Part shown: one piece after another, positions 9,189-16,467 of the stretch | Position numbering within the stretch: the first letter of the stretch is position 1 | How the letters are laid out: the number at the start of each line of letters is the position of its first letter | NCBI RefSeq assembly: GCF_023501975.1 | Contig: NZ_JAMFLH010000014.1 | Span: forward strand, 1-64,000 | DNA length: 64,000 bases | Source of the DNA: Altererythrobacter sp. KTW20L | Lineage (GTDB): Bacteria; Pseudomonadota; Alphaproteobacteria; Sphingomonadales; Sphingomonadaceae | Direction: 5' to 3' | Notes under the pieces: generated by a model | Databases searched by the model: none | Told to the model about the DNA's origin: nothing | What the model saw: the letters and a program-made list of their open reading frames with translations, nothing else | Program-made: the position numbers and the translations under genes

Positions 9189-9551
9189 TCAGTTCCCCCC
9201 GCAGAAAGTGCGGACATCTTCGAGCGCGTTGTCCTGGTAGTCCCGTTCCCGCAGCAGCCGCAGCTCCACCAGGCCGCCCTGCCGGTCATCGATGGCGCAG
9301 AGATATTGCGCGTGGAGCAGCAGCGCTTCGGCCGAGCGGGGGAATGCGCCGAGCGTGCGTTCGAGCATGGCCAGGGCATCGAGCAGTTCGCCGCGCCCCG
9401 CCGCCTCGCGCGCAGCGGCAATGCCGCCGGCCTCGGTTGCGGTCAGGTCAGACAGGGCATCGAGTTCTTCCAGCGTTTCGGCCACGGCAGGCGCTGTTGT
9501 GCCTGCCAGAAGCAGTCCGGCCAGCGTCAGTCCCAGTGGCAGTTGCCGCAT
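9189..9551 (-). CDS. Small secreted protein with TPR-like helices
   Basis: About 120 residues from the ATG at 9551 (MRQLPLGLTLAGLLLAG), chosen because it begins a normal signal peptide; an in-frame start 36 bp upstream would put charged residues before it. The signal is likely cut after TTAPAVAE. The mature part is helical, with Ala/Leu patterns (AAREAAGRGELLDALAMLE) like one or two tetratricopeptide repeats, and two cysteines (YLCAID and TFCGG) that could form a disulphide. It directly precedes the FecR gene in the same operon, so it may be a periplasmic partner of that protein. No specific function is recognised. Confidence 0.7.
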   Translation of the reverse strand: MRQLPLGLTLAGLLLAGTTAPAVAETLEELDALSDLTATEAGGIAAAREAAGRGELLDALAMLERTLGAFPRSAEALLLHAQYLCAIDDRQGGLVELRLLRERDYQDNALEDVRTFCGGN

Positions 9552-9621
9552 ATCCTCAATCCCCCGATCAGGGCGTGACTTTGCCACAAATGCCCCCCCG
9601 GTGGCAAGAAAGCGAGCCGTG

Positions 9622-9801
9622 TCAGGCGATGGCCTCGCTGATCGCGGCTTCCACGTCGGTGAAAGTGGTGCCCACCTGGTTGCCCAGTGTCACGAAGCCC
9701 CCGACTGCCGCTACAGCGATCAGTGAGGCGATCAGCGCATATTCGATTGCGGTCGCCCCGCTCCGGTCGGCGGCAAGCGAGGCAATAAATCTGGCAGGCA
9801 T
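9622..9801 (-). CDS. Flp family type IVb pilin
   Basis: A 59-residue pre-pilin of the Flp/Fap class. The short leader MPARFIASLAADRSG is followed by ATAIEYALIASLIAV, the conserved GxxxEY region where a TadV-type peptidase cuts after glycine; the glutamate at +5 is present. One hydrophobic helix then runs to about residue 40. The start at 9801 is preferred over an ATG 18 bp upstream because it gives the usual leader length. No tad or cpa assembly genes are in the window, so the pilus machinery must be elsewhere. Confidence 0.88.
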   Translation of the reverse strand: MPARFIASLAADRSGATAIEYALIASLIAVAAVGGFVTLGNQVGTTFTDVEAAISEAIA

Positions 9802-9873
9802 GGCAACCCCTTCCGGCAATGGACAGGGGCGGAGCTCTAGGCCCGGCAGGGTTTGGCGCGCGTCATCCGGCCA

Positions 9874-9891
9874 CTAGGCATGAGTGCCTAG
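9874..9891 (-). terminator. Hairpin over the O-methyltransferase stop
   Basis: CTAGGCA-TGAG-TGCCTAG is a perfect 7-bp stem that overlaps the TAG stop at 9888-9890. No clear T-run follows in the gene's direction, so it may be a weak or Rho-assisted terminator, or only a stable mRNA end. Confidence 0.35.
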
Positions 9892-10931
9892 GGCTTCACC
9901 GCAGAAACAAGCGAATAGTACCCGCCACCGGTGCGCTCTGCCGAAACCTGCGTAAAGCCTGCGCTTTCAAGGATGTCCCTGAATTCGGGCAGGCTGTATT
10001 GCTTGCCCAGCGTGCCCACCAGCATCAGCAGGCTGAAGGCGGCGGCGGGGAAGGGGCCGGTGCCTTCGTCGTCCATCAGGATCTCGTTGAGGAAGATCCG
10101 CCCGCCGCTGGGCAGGGCATCGAAGCTCTTTTTCGCCAGCAGGCGGTTGGTTTCGTCCGACCAGTCGTGGAACACGTTGGAGAAGAAGTGCCCGTGATGC
10201 CCGCGCCGCCATTCCTCGGTGAACATGTTGACGCCGGCGGTTGTCACCTGCGCGCCCATGCCCGCCCGATCGACGAACTTCTGCGCTTCGGTGGCCATTT
10301 CCTTCAGGTCCATCAGCACGACCTTCAGGCCCGGATTGGCCCGCGCGATCTCGATGCCATAGACGCCCGATCCGCAGCCCACGTCCATCAGCGAACCGAG
10401 CGTGCCGAACACCGGCTGCGCCGCCGCGCCCAGTGCCGGGGCCTGGCTGTGGGCGTGCATGAACGTGGCGATGCCTTGGGCGGCTTCGGCCGACATGGTC
10501 CCGCGCTCCCACTCGGCAGGGCGTTCAGTCACGTCGCCCGATCCTTCACCGGCCGAGCCGGGCCGCTTGCCGGTGCGCAGCGATTCCAGCAGGCGTTCCT
10601 GCAGCAGGGTGTTGTTGTCGATCTGCTTGCAGAAGTGGCCCCAGTAGCCTTCGCCTTCCGGGTGTAGCCAGGTGCGGGCGAGGTGGGTGGCGCGCCACTG
10701 GCCCAGCCGCTTTTCGACCATACCCATGGCACACAGCGCCGCCAGGTGCATCGCCAGCGCGCGGGAATCGACGCCCAGCTCCTGTGCCAGATCGTCGGTG
10801 GAATAGGCGCCATCGGACAGCGCGGCGAACGTCCCCACCTCGCAATTGACGTTGATGATCGGCAGGCGGAACTGCGACAGCCAGATATCCCAGATCGGCG
10901 AATCGTCCACTGTCGGCGGCAAGGCGCTCAT
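9888..10931 (-). CDS. SAM-dependent O-methyltransferase, hydroxyneurosporene/acetylserotonin type
   Basis: A 347-residue small-molecule methyltransferase. The N-terminal part (residues ~10-95) is the winged-helix dimerisation domain typical of plant-type O-methyltransferases. The catalytic part contains LMDVGCGSGVYGIEIARANP (SAM motif I), VLMDLKEM (acidic residue contacting SAM), FFSNVFHDWSDE (family HDW motif with catalytic His) and GGRIFLNEILMDDEG. Start at 10931 is supported by a GAGAGG site 7 bp upstream; the much longer open frame to 12044 is an artefact over the antisense of the next gene. It is transcribed divergently from the CmcJ/NvfI-type gene, which suggests a two-step tailoring pathway. 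The substrate is unknown. Confidence 0.88.
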   Translation of the reverse strand: MSALPPTVDDSPIWDIWLSQFRLPIINVNCEVGTFAALSDGAYSTDDLAQELGVDSRALAMHLAALCAMGMVEKRLGQWRATHLARTWLHPEGEGYWGHFCKQIDNNTLLQERLLESLRTGKRPGSAGEGSGDVTERPAEWERGTMSAEAAQGIATFMHAHSQAPALGAAAQPVFGTLGSLMDVGCGSGVYGIEIARANPGLKVVLMDLKEMATEAQKFVDRAGMGAQVTTAGVNMFTEEWRRGHHGHFFSNVFHDWSDETNRLLAKKSFDALPSGGRIFLNEILMDDEGTGPFPAAAFSLLMLVGTLGKQYSLPEFRDILESAGFTQVSAERTGGGYYSLVSAVKP

Positions 10932-11025
10932 TTTTTCCTCTCCCTGTTCTTTTCTTGGTCCCATCCTAGCGCTGGCGCTTGCGCCCCGCCAGTGGTGCAT
11001 GGCACTATTTGTAACGAACGATAGA

Positions 11026-11044
11026 GTCGCGATATGCTCGCGAC
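11026..11044. promoter_or_regulatory. Inverted repeat upstream of the CmcJ/NvfI-type gene
   Basis: GTCGCGA-tatgc-TCGCGAC is a perfect 7-bp inverted repeat 16 bp before the ATG at 11061, in the 129-bp space between two divergent genes. It may be a repressor operator or a 5' leader hairpin. No regulator gene is adjacent. Confidence 0.4.
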
Positions 11045-11060
11045 CGGCAGGAGGATGACG

Positions 11061-11969
11061 ATGGCAACCCGCGCGCTCGACAATGGAGAAGACCACGCCC
11101 GCCAGGTGCGGGCGATGATGCGCTATGTCGATGAAGGCGACTTCGTCACCCGGCGCTATGTCAGCCAGGGCGAGGAGATCAATACCGGCACCTATTCCGA
11201 CCACGAGGTGACGATCCGCGACGGCATGCCGATCCGCGAGCACTTTGCGCTCGATACCCACGGCTTCACCATCGCCCACCTGCCGAGCGCAGTGAGCGAC
11301 TTCCACGACAAGGCCAGTGTCGAGGAATTGTACGAGCGCGAGGTGGAACGCAACGTGCTGGCGCTGACCGGCGCGGACAAGTGCGTGGCGCGCGGCTGGA
11401 TGATCCGCACCAGCGCCGACCTGTCGCAGCACAAACAGGAAAAGGTCGAAAACTACCAGCACTCGGGCGGCACCCAGCCGCCTGCGGGCGAGGCCCACGT
11501 CGATATCAACACCGCTACGGCGGGGCGCATGGCCGAACATACCTATCGCACCCATTTCCCCGACGGGCCGGGCTACAAGCGGTTCCTCATCTCCAGCTTC
11601 TGGCGCACCTTCTCGCCCCCGCCGCAGGACGTGCCGCTGGCCCTGTGCGACGGCCGCACCAGCTTCGGCGGGAGCGAGAAATCGAACACCCTCTACATCG
11701 TGGACCAGTTCCCCGAAGGCGCCGCCCTGACCGCGCCCGATCCGGACGAGGGCAAGAAGCTGGCCGCCACGATCTTCAGCTATCATCCCGGCCACCGCTG
11801 GTGGTATTTCCGCGGCATGACGGCTGACGACGCGCTGCTGTTCAAGTTCCACGACAGCGACCACAGCAAAACCTGGCGCTGCCCCCACTCGGCCTTCCGC
11901 GACAGCAGCGAACCCGGTGCCAACGTGCGCGAGAGCATCGAATGCCGCAGCGTGGCATTCTGGGAGTAG
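11061..11969 (+). CDS. CmcJ/NvfI family oxidoreductase
   Basis: About 302 residues, resembling the CmcJ/AsaB/NvfI family, whose members work in cephamycin and fungal meroterpenoid pathways. Seen are an AHVDIN segment, TYRTHFPDGPGYKRFLI, a WRTFSPPPQDVPLALCDGRT stretch and the C-terminal HRWWYFRGMT..EALLFK-like region with FHDSDHSKTWRCPHSAF, all typical of the family. The start at 11061 follows an AGGAGG site by 6 bp; an earlier in-frame start overlaps that site. Paired head to head with an O-methyltransferase. In bacteria without a known cluster such pairs are uncharacterised, so the product is unknown; the family itself is recognised with fair confidence. Confidence 0.82.
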   Translation: MATRALDNGEDHARQVRAMMRYVDEGDFVTRRYVSQGEEINTGTYSDHEVTIRDGMPIREHFALDTHGFTIAHLPSAVSDFHDKASVEELYEREVERNVLALTGADKCVARGWMIRTSADLSQHKQEKVENYQHSGGTQPPAGEAHVDINTATAGRMAEHTYRTHFPDGPGYKRFLISSFWRTFSPPPQDVPLALCDGRTSFGGSEKSNTLYIVDQFPEGAALTAPDPDEGKKLAATIFSYHPGHRWWYFRGMTADDALLFKFHDSDHSKTWRCPHSAFRDSSEPGANVRESIECRSVAFWE

Positions 11970-11973
11970 GCTC

Positions 11974-12072
11974 TTACCCCCCCTTCGGCTGGATCCACGC
12001 AAAGCCGAGGGCCAGCACCAGCACCAGCAGCACGGTGACGACAACCAGCAGCAAGGCTCTTCTCCGGCGCAT
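11974..12072 (-). CDS. 32-residue single-pass membrane micropeptide
   Basis: A short frame reads MRRRRALLLVVVTVLLV, then LVLALGFAWIQPKGG and TAA at 11974-11976. Four arginines precede a 20-residue hydrophobic helix, so the peptide should insert with its N-terminus inside. An AGGAA sequence lies about 7 bp before the ATG. It starts 14 bp after the stop of the membrane flavin reductase, on the same strand, and is likely co-transcribed with it. It is too short for ordinary gene callers. It may be an accessory subunit of the reductase, but no family is recognised. Confidence 0.5.
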   Translation of the reverse strand: MRRRRALLLVVVTVLLVLVLALGFAWIQPKGG

Positions 12073-12086
12073 CGGGGGGTTCCTTC

Positions 12087-13400
12087 CTAAAGGTTGAAGA
12101 TCTCGGCGTGGATGTGGCGGCGGGGGACAGTGAGGGCGGTGAGGTGGGCCTCGGCAGCCTCCAGCATCGGCGGGGGACCGCAGAGGAAATAGTGAAGCTT
12201 TTGGCGCAATTCCTCCGGCACTTCCTCTTCGAGCATCTCCTGGGTCAGCAGGCCGGTGTGGCCGGTCCAGTCGGGCGGGGCTTCCTGCACGATGTGCAGC
12301 ACCTGCACATTGAGCTGGCGGGCGAGGGTGTCGATCTCATCCTTGAACAGCGCGCTGCCAAGGTCCGGATTGGCATAGAACAGCCAGACCGGGCGGGTCT
12401 CGCCCTCATGCGCCATGCTGCGTAACATGCTGATGACCGGCGTGATCCCGACCCCGCCAACAATGAACACGAAGCCTTCCGCGCGGGGAACGCGCTGGTA
12501 ACTGAAAATGCCGAACGGGCCATCGAGATAGGCCCTGTCGCCCACTTTGGTCTCACTGATGGTGCCGGTGAAATCGCCCAGATCCTTGATCGTCATTTCC
12601 ACCGTGGGAAGCTGGTGCGGGGCGGAGGATAGCGAGAACGGGTGCTCTTTCGTCAGCCACGGCGATGCTTTCAGCGTGAGCCAGGCGAACTGGCCGGGCT
12701 GGAACCTGCGCCACCCGCGATGACCTTCGGGTTCGAGCACCAGGGTCCAGGCGTCGTCGCCCTCTTGGCGAACTTCGCTCACCCGGTAGGGACGGCGCTG
12801 CTGTATGGCCGGGCGCACGATCCGCACCCACACGATCAGCAGCACCCACGACAGCGTGAACGACAGCCACAGCGCGCGCTTCAGCGGTGCCTCGGTATAG
12901 TAGCCGACCCCAAGGATATGCCCGGCGGCAAGGGCGAAGCCGCCGACGGCCAGCACGATATGGGCAAAGCGCCACAGGCCGTATTCGAGATGCAGCTTCT
13001 CGCGGAATTCCGACGTTATTACTGCTGCGATAAATGCCAGCAGTGCCGCGCGCCCGGCGGTCATGTGCCACGGCGCGACCAAGGGGTTCAATTCGCCAAG
13101 ACTGTCCTGATACCAGATCCAGAAAATCGCGAAGTGCGCCAGCACCAGGACCAGCGCGGCAATCGCCAGGTAGCGGTGGAGGAAGTAGATGATGTCGATG
13201 CCGAACGGGGCAGTGGCGGCATGGAACCGGGCGGTCAGGGCAAATTGCACGCCGAACATCGACATGGCGGCAAAACCCAGCGCCTTGGCCAAATCCCACC
13301 CGAATTCGTAGCCGGGCGGCACATCGTCACCGAACAGCAGGACCAGCAGCGGCAGGGTTACGATCGCCAGGTACAGTGCAATCCAGCCAGTCGCGCGCAT
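12087..13400 (-). CDS. Ferric reductase-like membrane flavin oxidoreductase
   Basis: A 437-residue membrane reductase. The N-terminal half has about six membrane helices with histidines suited to haem binding (FLHRYLAIAALVLVLAHF and RFAHIVLAVGG), matching the ferric reductase/NADPH oxidase membrane domain. The C-terminal half is a ferredoxin-NADP reductase module: FQPGQFAWLTL, EHPFSLSSAP (FAD site), VGGVGITPVISMLR (nucleotide site) and FLCGPPPMLEAAEAHL. It should move electrons from NAD(P)H through FAD and haem across the membrane. The start at 13400 (MRATGWIALYL) is preferred: an AAGGGACC site precedes it, and the open frame further upstream is charged. Acceptor is unknown. Confidence 0.85.
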   Translation of the reverse strand: MRATGWIALYLAIVTLPLLVLLFGDDVPPGYEFGWDLAKALGFAAMSMFGVQFALTARFHAATAPFGIDIIYFLHRYLAIAALVLVLAHFAIFWIWYQDSLGELNPLVAPWHMTAGRAALLAFIAAVITSEFREKLHLEYGLWRFAHIVLAVGGFALAAGHILGVGYYTEAPLKRALWLSFTLSWVLLIVWVRIVRPAIQQRRPYRVSEVRQEGDDAWTLVLEPEGHRGWRRFQPGQFAWLTLKASPWLTKEHPFSLSSAPHQLPTVEMTIKDLGDFTGTISETKVGDRAYLDGPFGIFSYQRVPRAEGFVFIVGGVGITPVISMLRSMAHEGETRPVWLFYANPDLGSALFKDEIDTLARQLNVQVLHIVQEAPPDWTGHTGLLTQEMLEEEVPEELRQKLHYFLCGPPPMLEAAEAHLTALTVPRRHIHAEIFNL

Positions 13401-13408
13401 TATCGGTC

Positions 13409-13429
13409 CCTTTTGGTGATCCCAAAAGG
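13409..13429. promoter_or_regulatory. Inverted repeat before the flavin reductase
   Basis: CCTTTTGG-tgatc-CCAAAAGG is a perfect 8-bp inverted repeat directly upstream of the ribosome site of the reductase at 13400. Its place suggests a repressor operator or a translational control hairpin. Confidence 0.45.
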
Positions 13430-13466
13430 ACAAGGGTTTCAGGCGGGATTAGGTTCCTGATCGACT

Positions 13467-13829
13467 TCAGGCCGGGTTCGCCATAAGCGACAGCAGGACC
13501 ACGCGCAGTTCCTCGCCGTCGATCGGCTTGCCCAGCACCGGGGCGGCAACCGGATCGGTCCCGACGCCGGCATAGCCGGTCACGTATACAAAGGGCACGC
13601 CTCTGGCGTTCAGGGCATCGGCAATGGCATCGACCGGGTCGCCGTGCAGGTTCATGTCGAGCACGGCCGCATCGAGCTCACGGTTTTCGGCCAGTTCCTT
13701 CGCCTCGGCCAGGGTATAGGCCGGGCCGACCACTGTCGCCCCCCAGTCTGTCAGCATCTCGCTCGTCATCTCGGCAATGAAGAACTCGTCTTCCACCACC
13801 AGGATCCGCTTTCCCGCAAGGCCGTTCAT
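13467..13829 (-). CDS. Single-domain response regulator
   Basis: A 120-residue CheY-like receiver without an output domain. The acidic pair is E13-D14, the phospho-acceptor is D58 (AAVLDMN), the switch threonine T84 lies in YVTGYAG, and the conserved lysine is K101 in LGKPID. The FATGYG-type YVTGYAG signature is typical of alphaproteobacterial FAT-GUY regulators paired with HWE/HisKA_2 kinases in the general stress response. Its start overlaps the kinase stop by 4 bp, so the two are translated together and are very probably a cognate pair. Confidence 0.9.
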   Translation of the reverse strand: MNGLAGKRILVVEDEFFIAEMTSEMLTDWGATVVGPAYTLAEAKELAENRELDAAVLDMNLHGDPVDAIADALNARGVPFVYVTGYAGVGTDPVAAPVLGKPIDGEELRVVLLSLMANPA

Positions 13830-15241
13830 GCCGGACGGCTCTCGGCCACGGGCACCCTGCCGCGCAGTGTGCAGACCAGACCGCTGGGGAAATAACCCAT
13901 ATTCACCTCGCCATGGAATTCCTGGGCCAGCGCCCGCTCGATCATCCGGGTGCCGAAGCCGCTCTTTTCCGGCTGGGAGACGGCAGGGCCATCGACCTCG
14001 CGCCAGATGAGCAGGAAATCGGCCTCGCTGCTATCCGCCTCCGAACCGGGGATATCCCAGGCCACTTGGACCGTGCCGCCTTCGGTCGACAGCGCGCCAT
14101 ATTTCACGGCGTTGGTGCACAGTTCGTGCAGGGCGAGGCTGAGGGTCACCGCGGTCTTCGGCGGCAGGACTACCAGCGGGCCTTCGATCACGAACCGGTC
14201 CGCGCCCCCGCAGGCCGCCGCCACGGTCCGCGCGATCAGATCGGCCAGCGAAACCGGCTCCCACTGGGCCTGGGTAAGCAGGGTGTGCGCCGCGCCAAGC
14301 GCCGTAAGGCGCCGTTCGAAGGTGGGCAGCGCGCCGCCGGGATCGGCAACTGAGCGAAAGGCGTGGCGGGCGAAATGCTGGACGATGGTGAGGCTGTTGC
14401 GCACCCGGTGGTTGAGCTCGGCCAGCAGCAACTGGTTGTGTTCCTCGGCCGCCTTGCGCTGGTCGATATCGATGGCCGAAGGGATGAGGCCGATGATCCT
14501 GCCGTCCTCGTCGCGCATCGGGGAAAGCTGGAAGTCGATATACATCAGCCGCCCTTCGGACATCCGCACCGGCACGTCGAAGCGCACCAGTTCTCCCGCT
14601 GCCGCACGGGCGATGGACTGGCGGACCTGCTCCTGGATCGCCGGATCGTAAGACCACCACCAGGCATCTTCGAACCGCTTGCCGACCACGTCGCCCAGGG
14701 TGATTCCGGCGGCCTTCAGCGGCGCTTCATTGGCGTGCAGGACCACGCCATCGACCGTCAGCAGGCCGACAAAGGCGAACAGCTGGTCGAGCACGCGGCG
14801 CAACTGGCGCTCGGTTTTCTGCAATTCCAGCTCGGCTGCCTTGCTGGCGGAAATGTCGGAAATCACGCTGACGAAATAGTCCGGTTCGCCCGCAGCGGTC
14901 AGCATCAGCGAACCCGAAAGCCGCACCCACACTGTCGATCCGTCCTTGCGGACATAGCGCTTGTCCATCGCATAGGATTGCTGGCTGCCCGACAGCAGCA
15001 TCTCGGTATTGGCCAGGTCTTCCCCCAGATCATCGGGATGGGTGATGGCCTGGAAGTTCATGCCCAGCAGTTCCTCGCGGTGATAGCCGGTGATCTGGCA
15101 GACGCAGTCGTTGACCTCGATGAACGATCCGTCGGGCGCTACGCGGGCGAGACCGACAGCGGCATGGTCGAAGACCGCGCGATAGGCATCGGAAACGGCG
15201 GCTGGAAGCGGGGATGCCAGGCCTTGCATCGAGTCACTCAT
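13826..15241 (-). CDS. PAS-PAS HWE family sensor histidine kinase
   Basis: A 471-residue soluble kinase with no membrane helix. A first PAS domain (about residues 17-130) is followed by a PAC stretch ending FVSVISDISASKAAELEL, and a second PAS domain (about 145-265). The phosphorylated histidine is in ELNHRVRNSLTIVQH (near 277). The HWE signature is complete: LHELCTNAVKYGALS as N box, LLIWREVDGP with the Trp-x-Glu, and GFGTRMIERAL near the end. It should sense a cytoplasmic cue, such as redox state, light or a ligand. The PAS1 segment TGYHREELLGMNFQAITHPDD lacks an NCRFLQ motif, so a blue-light LOV reading is not supported. Operon with the receiver gene downstream. Confidence 0.9.
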   Translation of the reverse strand: MSDSMQGLASPLPAAVSDAYRAVFDHAAVGLARVAPDGSFIEVNDCVCQITGYHREELLGMNFQAITHPDDLGEDLANTEMLLSGSQQSYAMDKRYVRKDGSTVWVRLSGSLMLTAAGEPDYFVSVISDISASKAAELELQKTERQLRRVLDQLFAFVGLLTVDGVVLHANEAPLKAAGITLGDVVGKRFEDAWWWSYDPAIQEQVRQSIARAAAGELVRFDVPVRMSEGRLMYIDFQLSPMRDEDGRIIGLIPSAIDIDQRKAAEEHNQLLLAELNHRVRNSLTIVQHFARHAFRSVADPGGALPTFERRLTALGAAHTLLTQAQWEPVSLADLIARTVAAACGGADRFVIEGPLVVLPPKTAVTLSLALHELCTNAVKYGALSTEGGTVQVAWDIPGSEADSSEADFLLIWREVDGPAVSQPEKSGFGTRMIERALAQEFHGEVNMGYFPSGLVCTLRGRVPVAESRPA

Positions 15242-15588
15242 GGTATCCCCCCGTCACGGACTCTGCGGCTAGCACGATACGCCAGCGCGCGCCAAGCGAC
15301 CGCCGGCACGCAAGTGCACCAACCCATGGCCCTATTGCACTGCTTTTGCCGGAAGGCGACTAACCTATGTTATCAATCGAATTTTGCGGTGATTTCCGCT
15401 TCCGGCTCCTCCACCTTCGGCATCCGCAGCATGGCATAGGCAAGGCCCGCCAGCGCGAACAGGGCGGGTCGCCTCACCGGCAGGCCACGGTCGGGCCGGG
15501 CTTGAAGAACCCGAATTGGTGCTGGTCGCTGCTTTTGACACCAACTTCACTTGGCGTTCACGTGGCGGCTGGTTATAGGCTGGTCCCC
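15242..15588. other. 347-bp intergenic region before bamD
   Basis: No convincing gene. Promoters for the kinase (leftward) and bamD (rightward) must lie here. One minus-strand possibility is a GTG-started frame near 15475-15370 reading RRPALFALAGLAYAMLR and ending EAEITAKFD, a possible 34-residue membrane peptide, but I see no ribosome site for it. No tRNA or strong hairpin was found. Confidence 0.4.
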
Positions 15589-16404
15589 ATGAGGCTTTCG
15601 AACACCAGGATCCTGTCGCTCGGCGTGCTCGCCATGTCTGCTGTTGCCCTTACCGGCTGTGCATCGCGGGGCGGTGGCAGCGGGGTGGAAACGGCCTATG
15701 TCGCGCGTGACGTGGAATCGCTCTACAATGCAGCCAAGGCCCGGCTTGACCGGGGCGACCTTGCCCTGGCCGCCGCCTTGTTCGACGAGACCGAGCGCCA
15801 GCACCCCTATTCTCCCTGGGCCCGCCGCGCCCAGTTGATGAGCGCCTTTGCCTATTACGCGCAGCGCAATTACAACCAGTCGATCCAGTCGGCCACGCGG
15901 TTCCTGTCGATCCACCCCGGCAACCGCGACGCGCCCTATGCCTATTACCTGATCGCCATGTCCTATTACGAGCAGATCAGCGACGTGCAGCGCGACCAGG
16001 CGATTACCCTGCAGGCGCAGCGCGCGCTGAACGAGGTGATCCGTCGTTATCCGCAAAGCCAGTACGCCAACGATGCCCGCCTCAAACTTGACCTCGTGAA
16101 CGACCACCTGGCCGGCAAGGAAATGGAAATCGGCCGCTATTACGAGCGCGCCGGCCACTGGCTTGCGGCGCAGTACCGCTTCCGCGAAGTGATCGAAACC
16201 TACCAGACCACCAGCCACACGCCCGAAGCCCTGTTCCGCCTTGCGGAAACCAGCCTGGCGCTGGGCATCCCCGAAGAAGCGCAGCGCTATGCCGCCGTGC
16301 TTGGCGCGAACTATCCCGGCGACGAGTGGTACGAGCGGGCCTATCGCCTGATCGGCCGCCACGGTCCCGCCGTGGGGCTGGAGAACGTCGCGCAAGGCGG
16401 CTGA
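15589..16404 (+). CDS. bamD: Outer membrane protein assembly factor BamD
   Basis: A 271-residue lipoprotein of the BAM complex that folds and inserts outer-membrane proteins. The signal ends in the lipobox LTGC with Cys24 as the lipidated residue. The mature protein is built from TPR helices: AKARLDRGDLALAAALFDE, FAYYAQRNYNQSIQSATRFL, APYAYYLIAMSYYEQI and LNEVIRRYPQSQYANDAR are the classic BamD segments. The start at 15589 is chosen because it gives a proper lipoprotein signal; the frame is open 220 bp further upstream without supporting features. recN follows 63 bp later on the same strand, an order common in this class. Confidence 0.95.
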   Translation: MRLSNTRILSLGVLAMSAVALTGCASRGGGSGVETAYVARDVESLYNAAKARLDRGDLALAAALFDETERQHPYSPWARRAQLMSAFAYYAQRNYNQSIQSATRFLSIHPGNRDAPYAYYLIAMSYYEQISDVQRDQAITLQAQRALNEVIRRYPQSQYANDARLKLDLVNDHLAGKEMEIGRYYERAGHWLAAQYRFREVIETYQTTSHTPEALFRLAETSLALGIPEEAQRYAAVLGANYPGDEWYERAYRLIGRHGPAVGLENVAQGG

Positions 16405-16467
16405 TCCCCCGTTGTCACCGCGCAAGTGATTGCGATTCGGCCGGGTCCGGCTTAACCCTGATCCGGC

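Noticed and set aside
13826-15241. LOV blue-light kinase
   Set aside because: The PAS domains lack the conserved cysteine motif of LOV domains.
15370-15475. A 34-residue minus-strand peptide before bamD
   Set aside because: GTG start without a ribosome site and no supporting neighbour; noted only in the intergenic entry.
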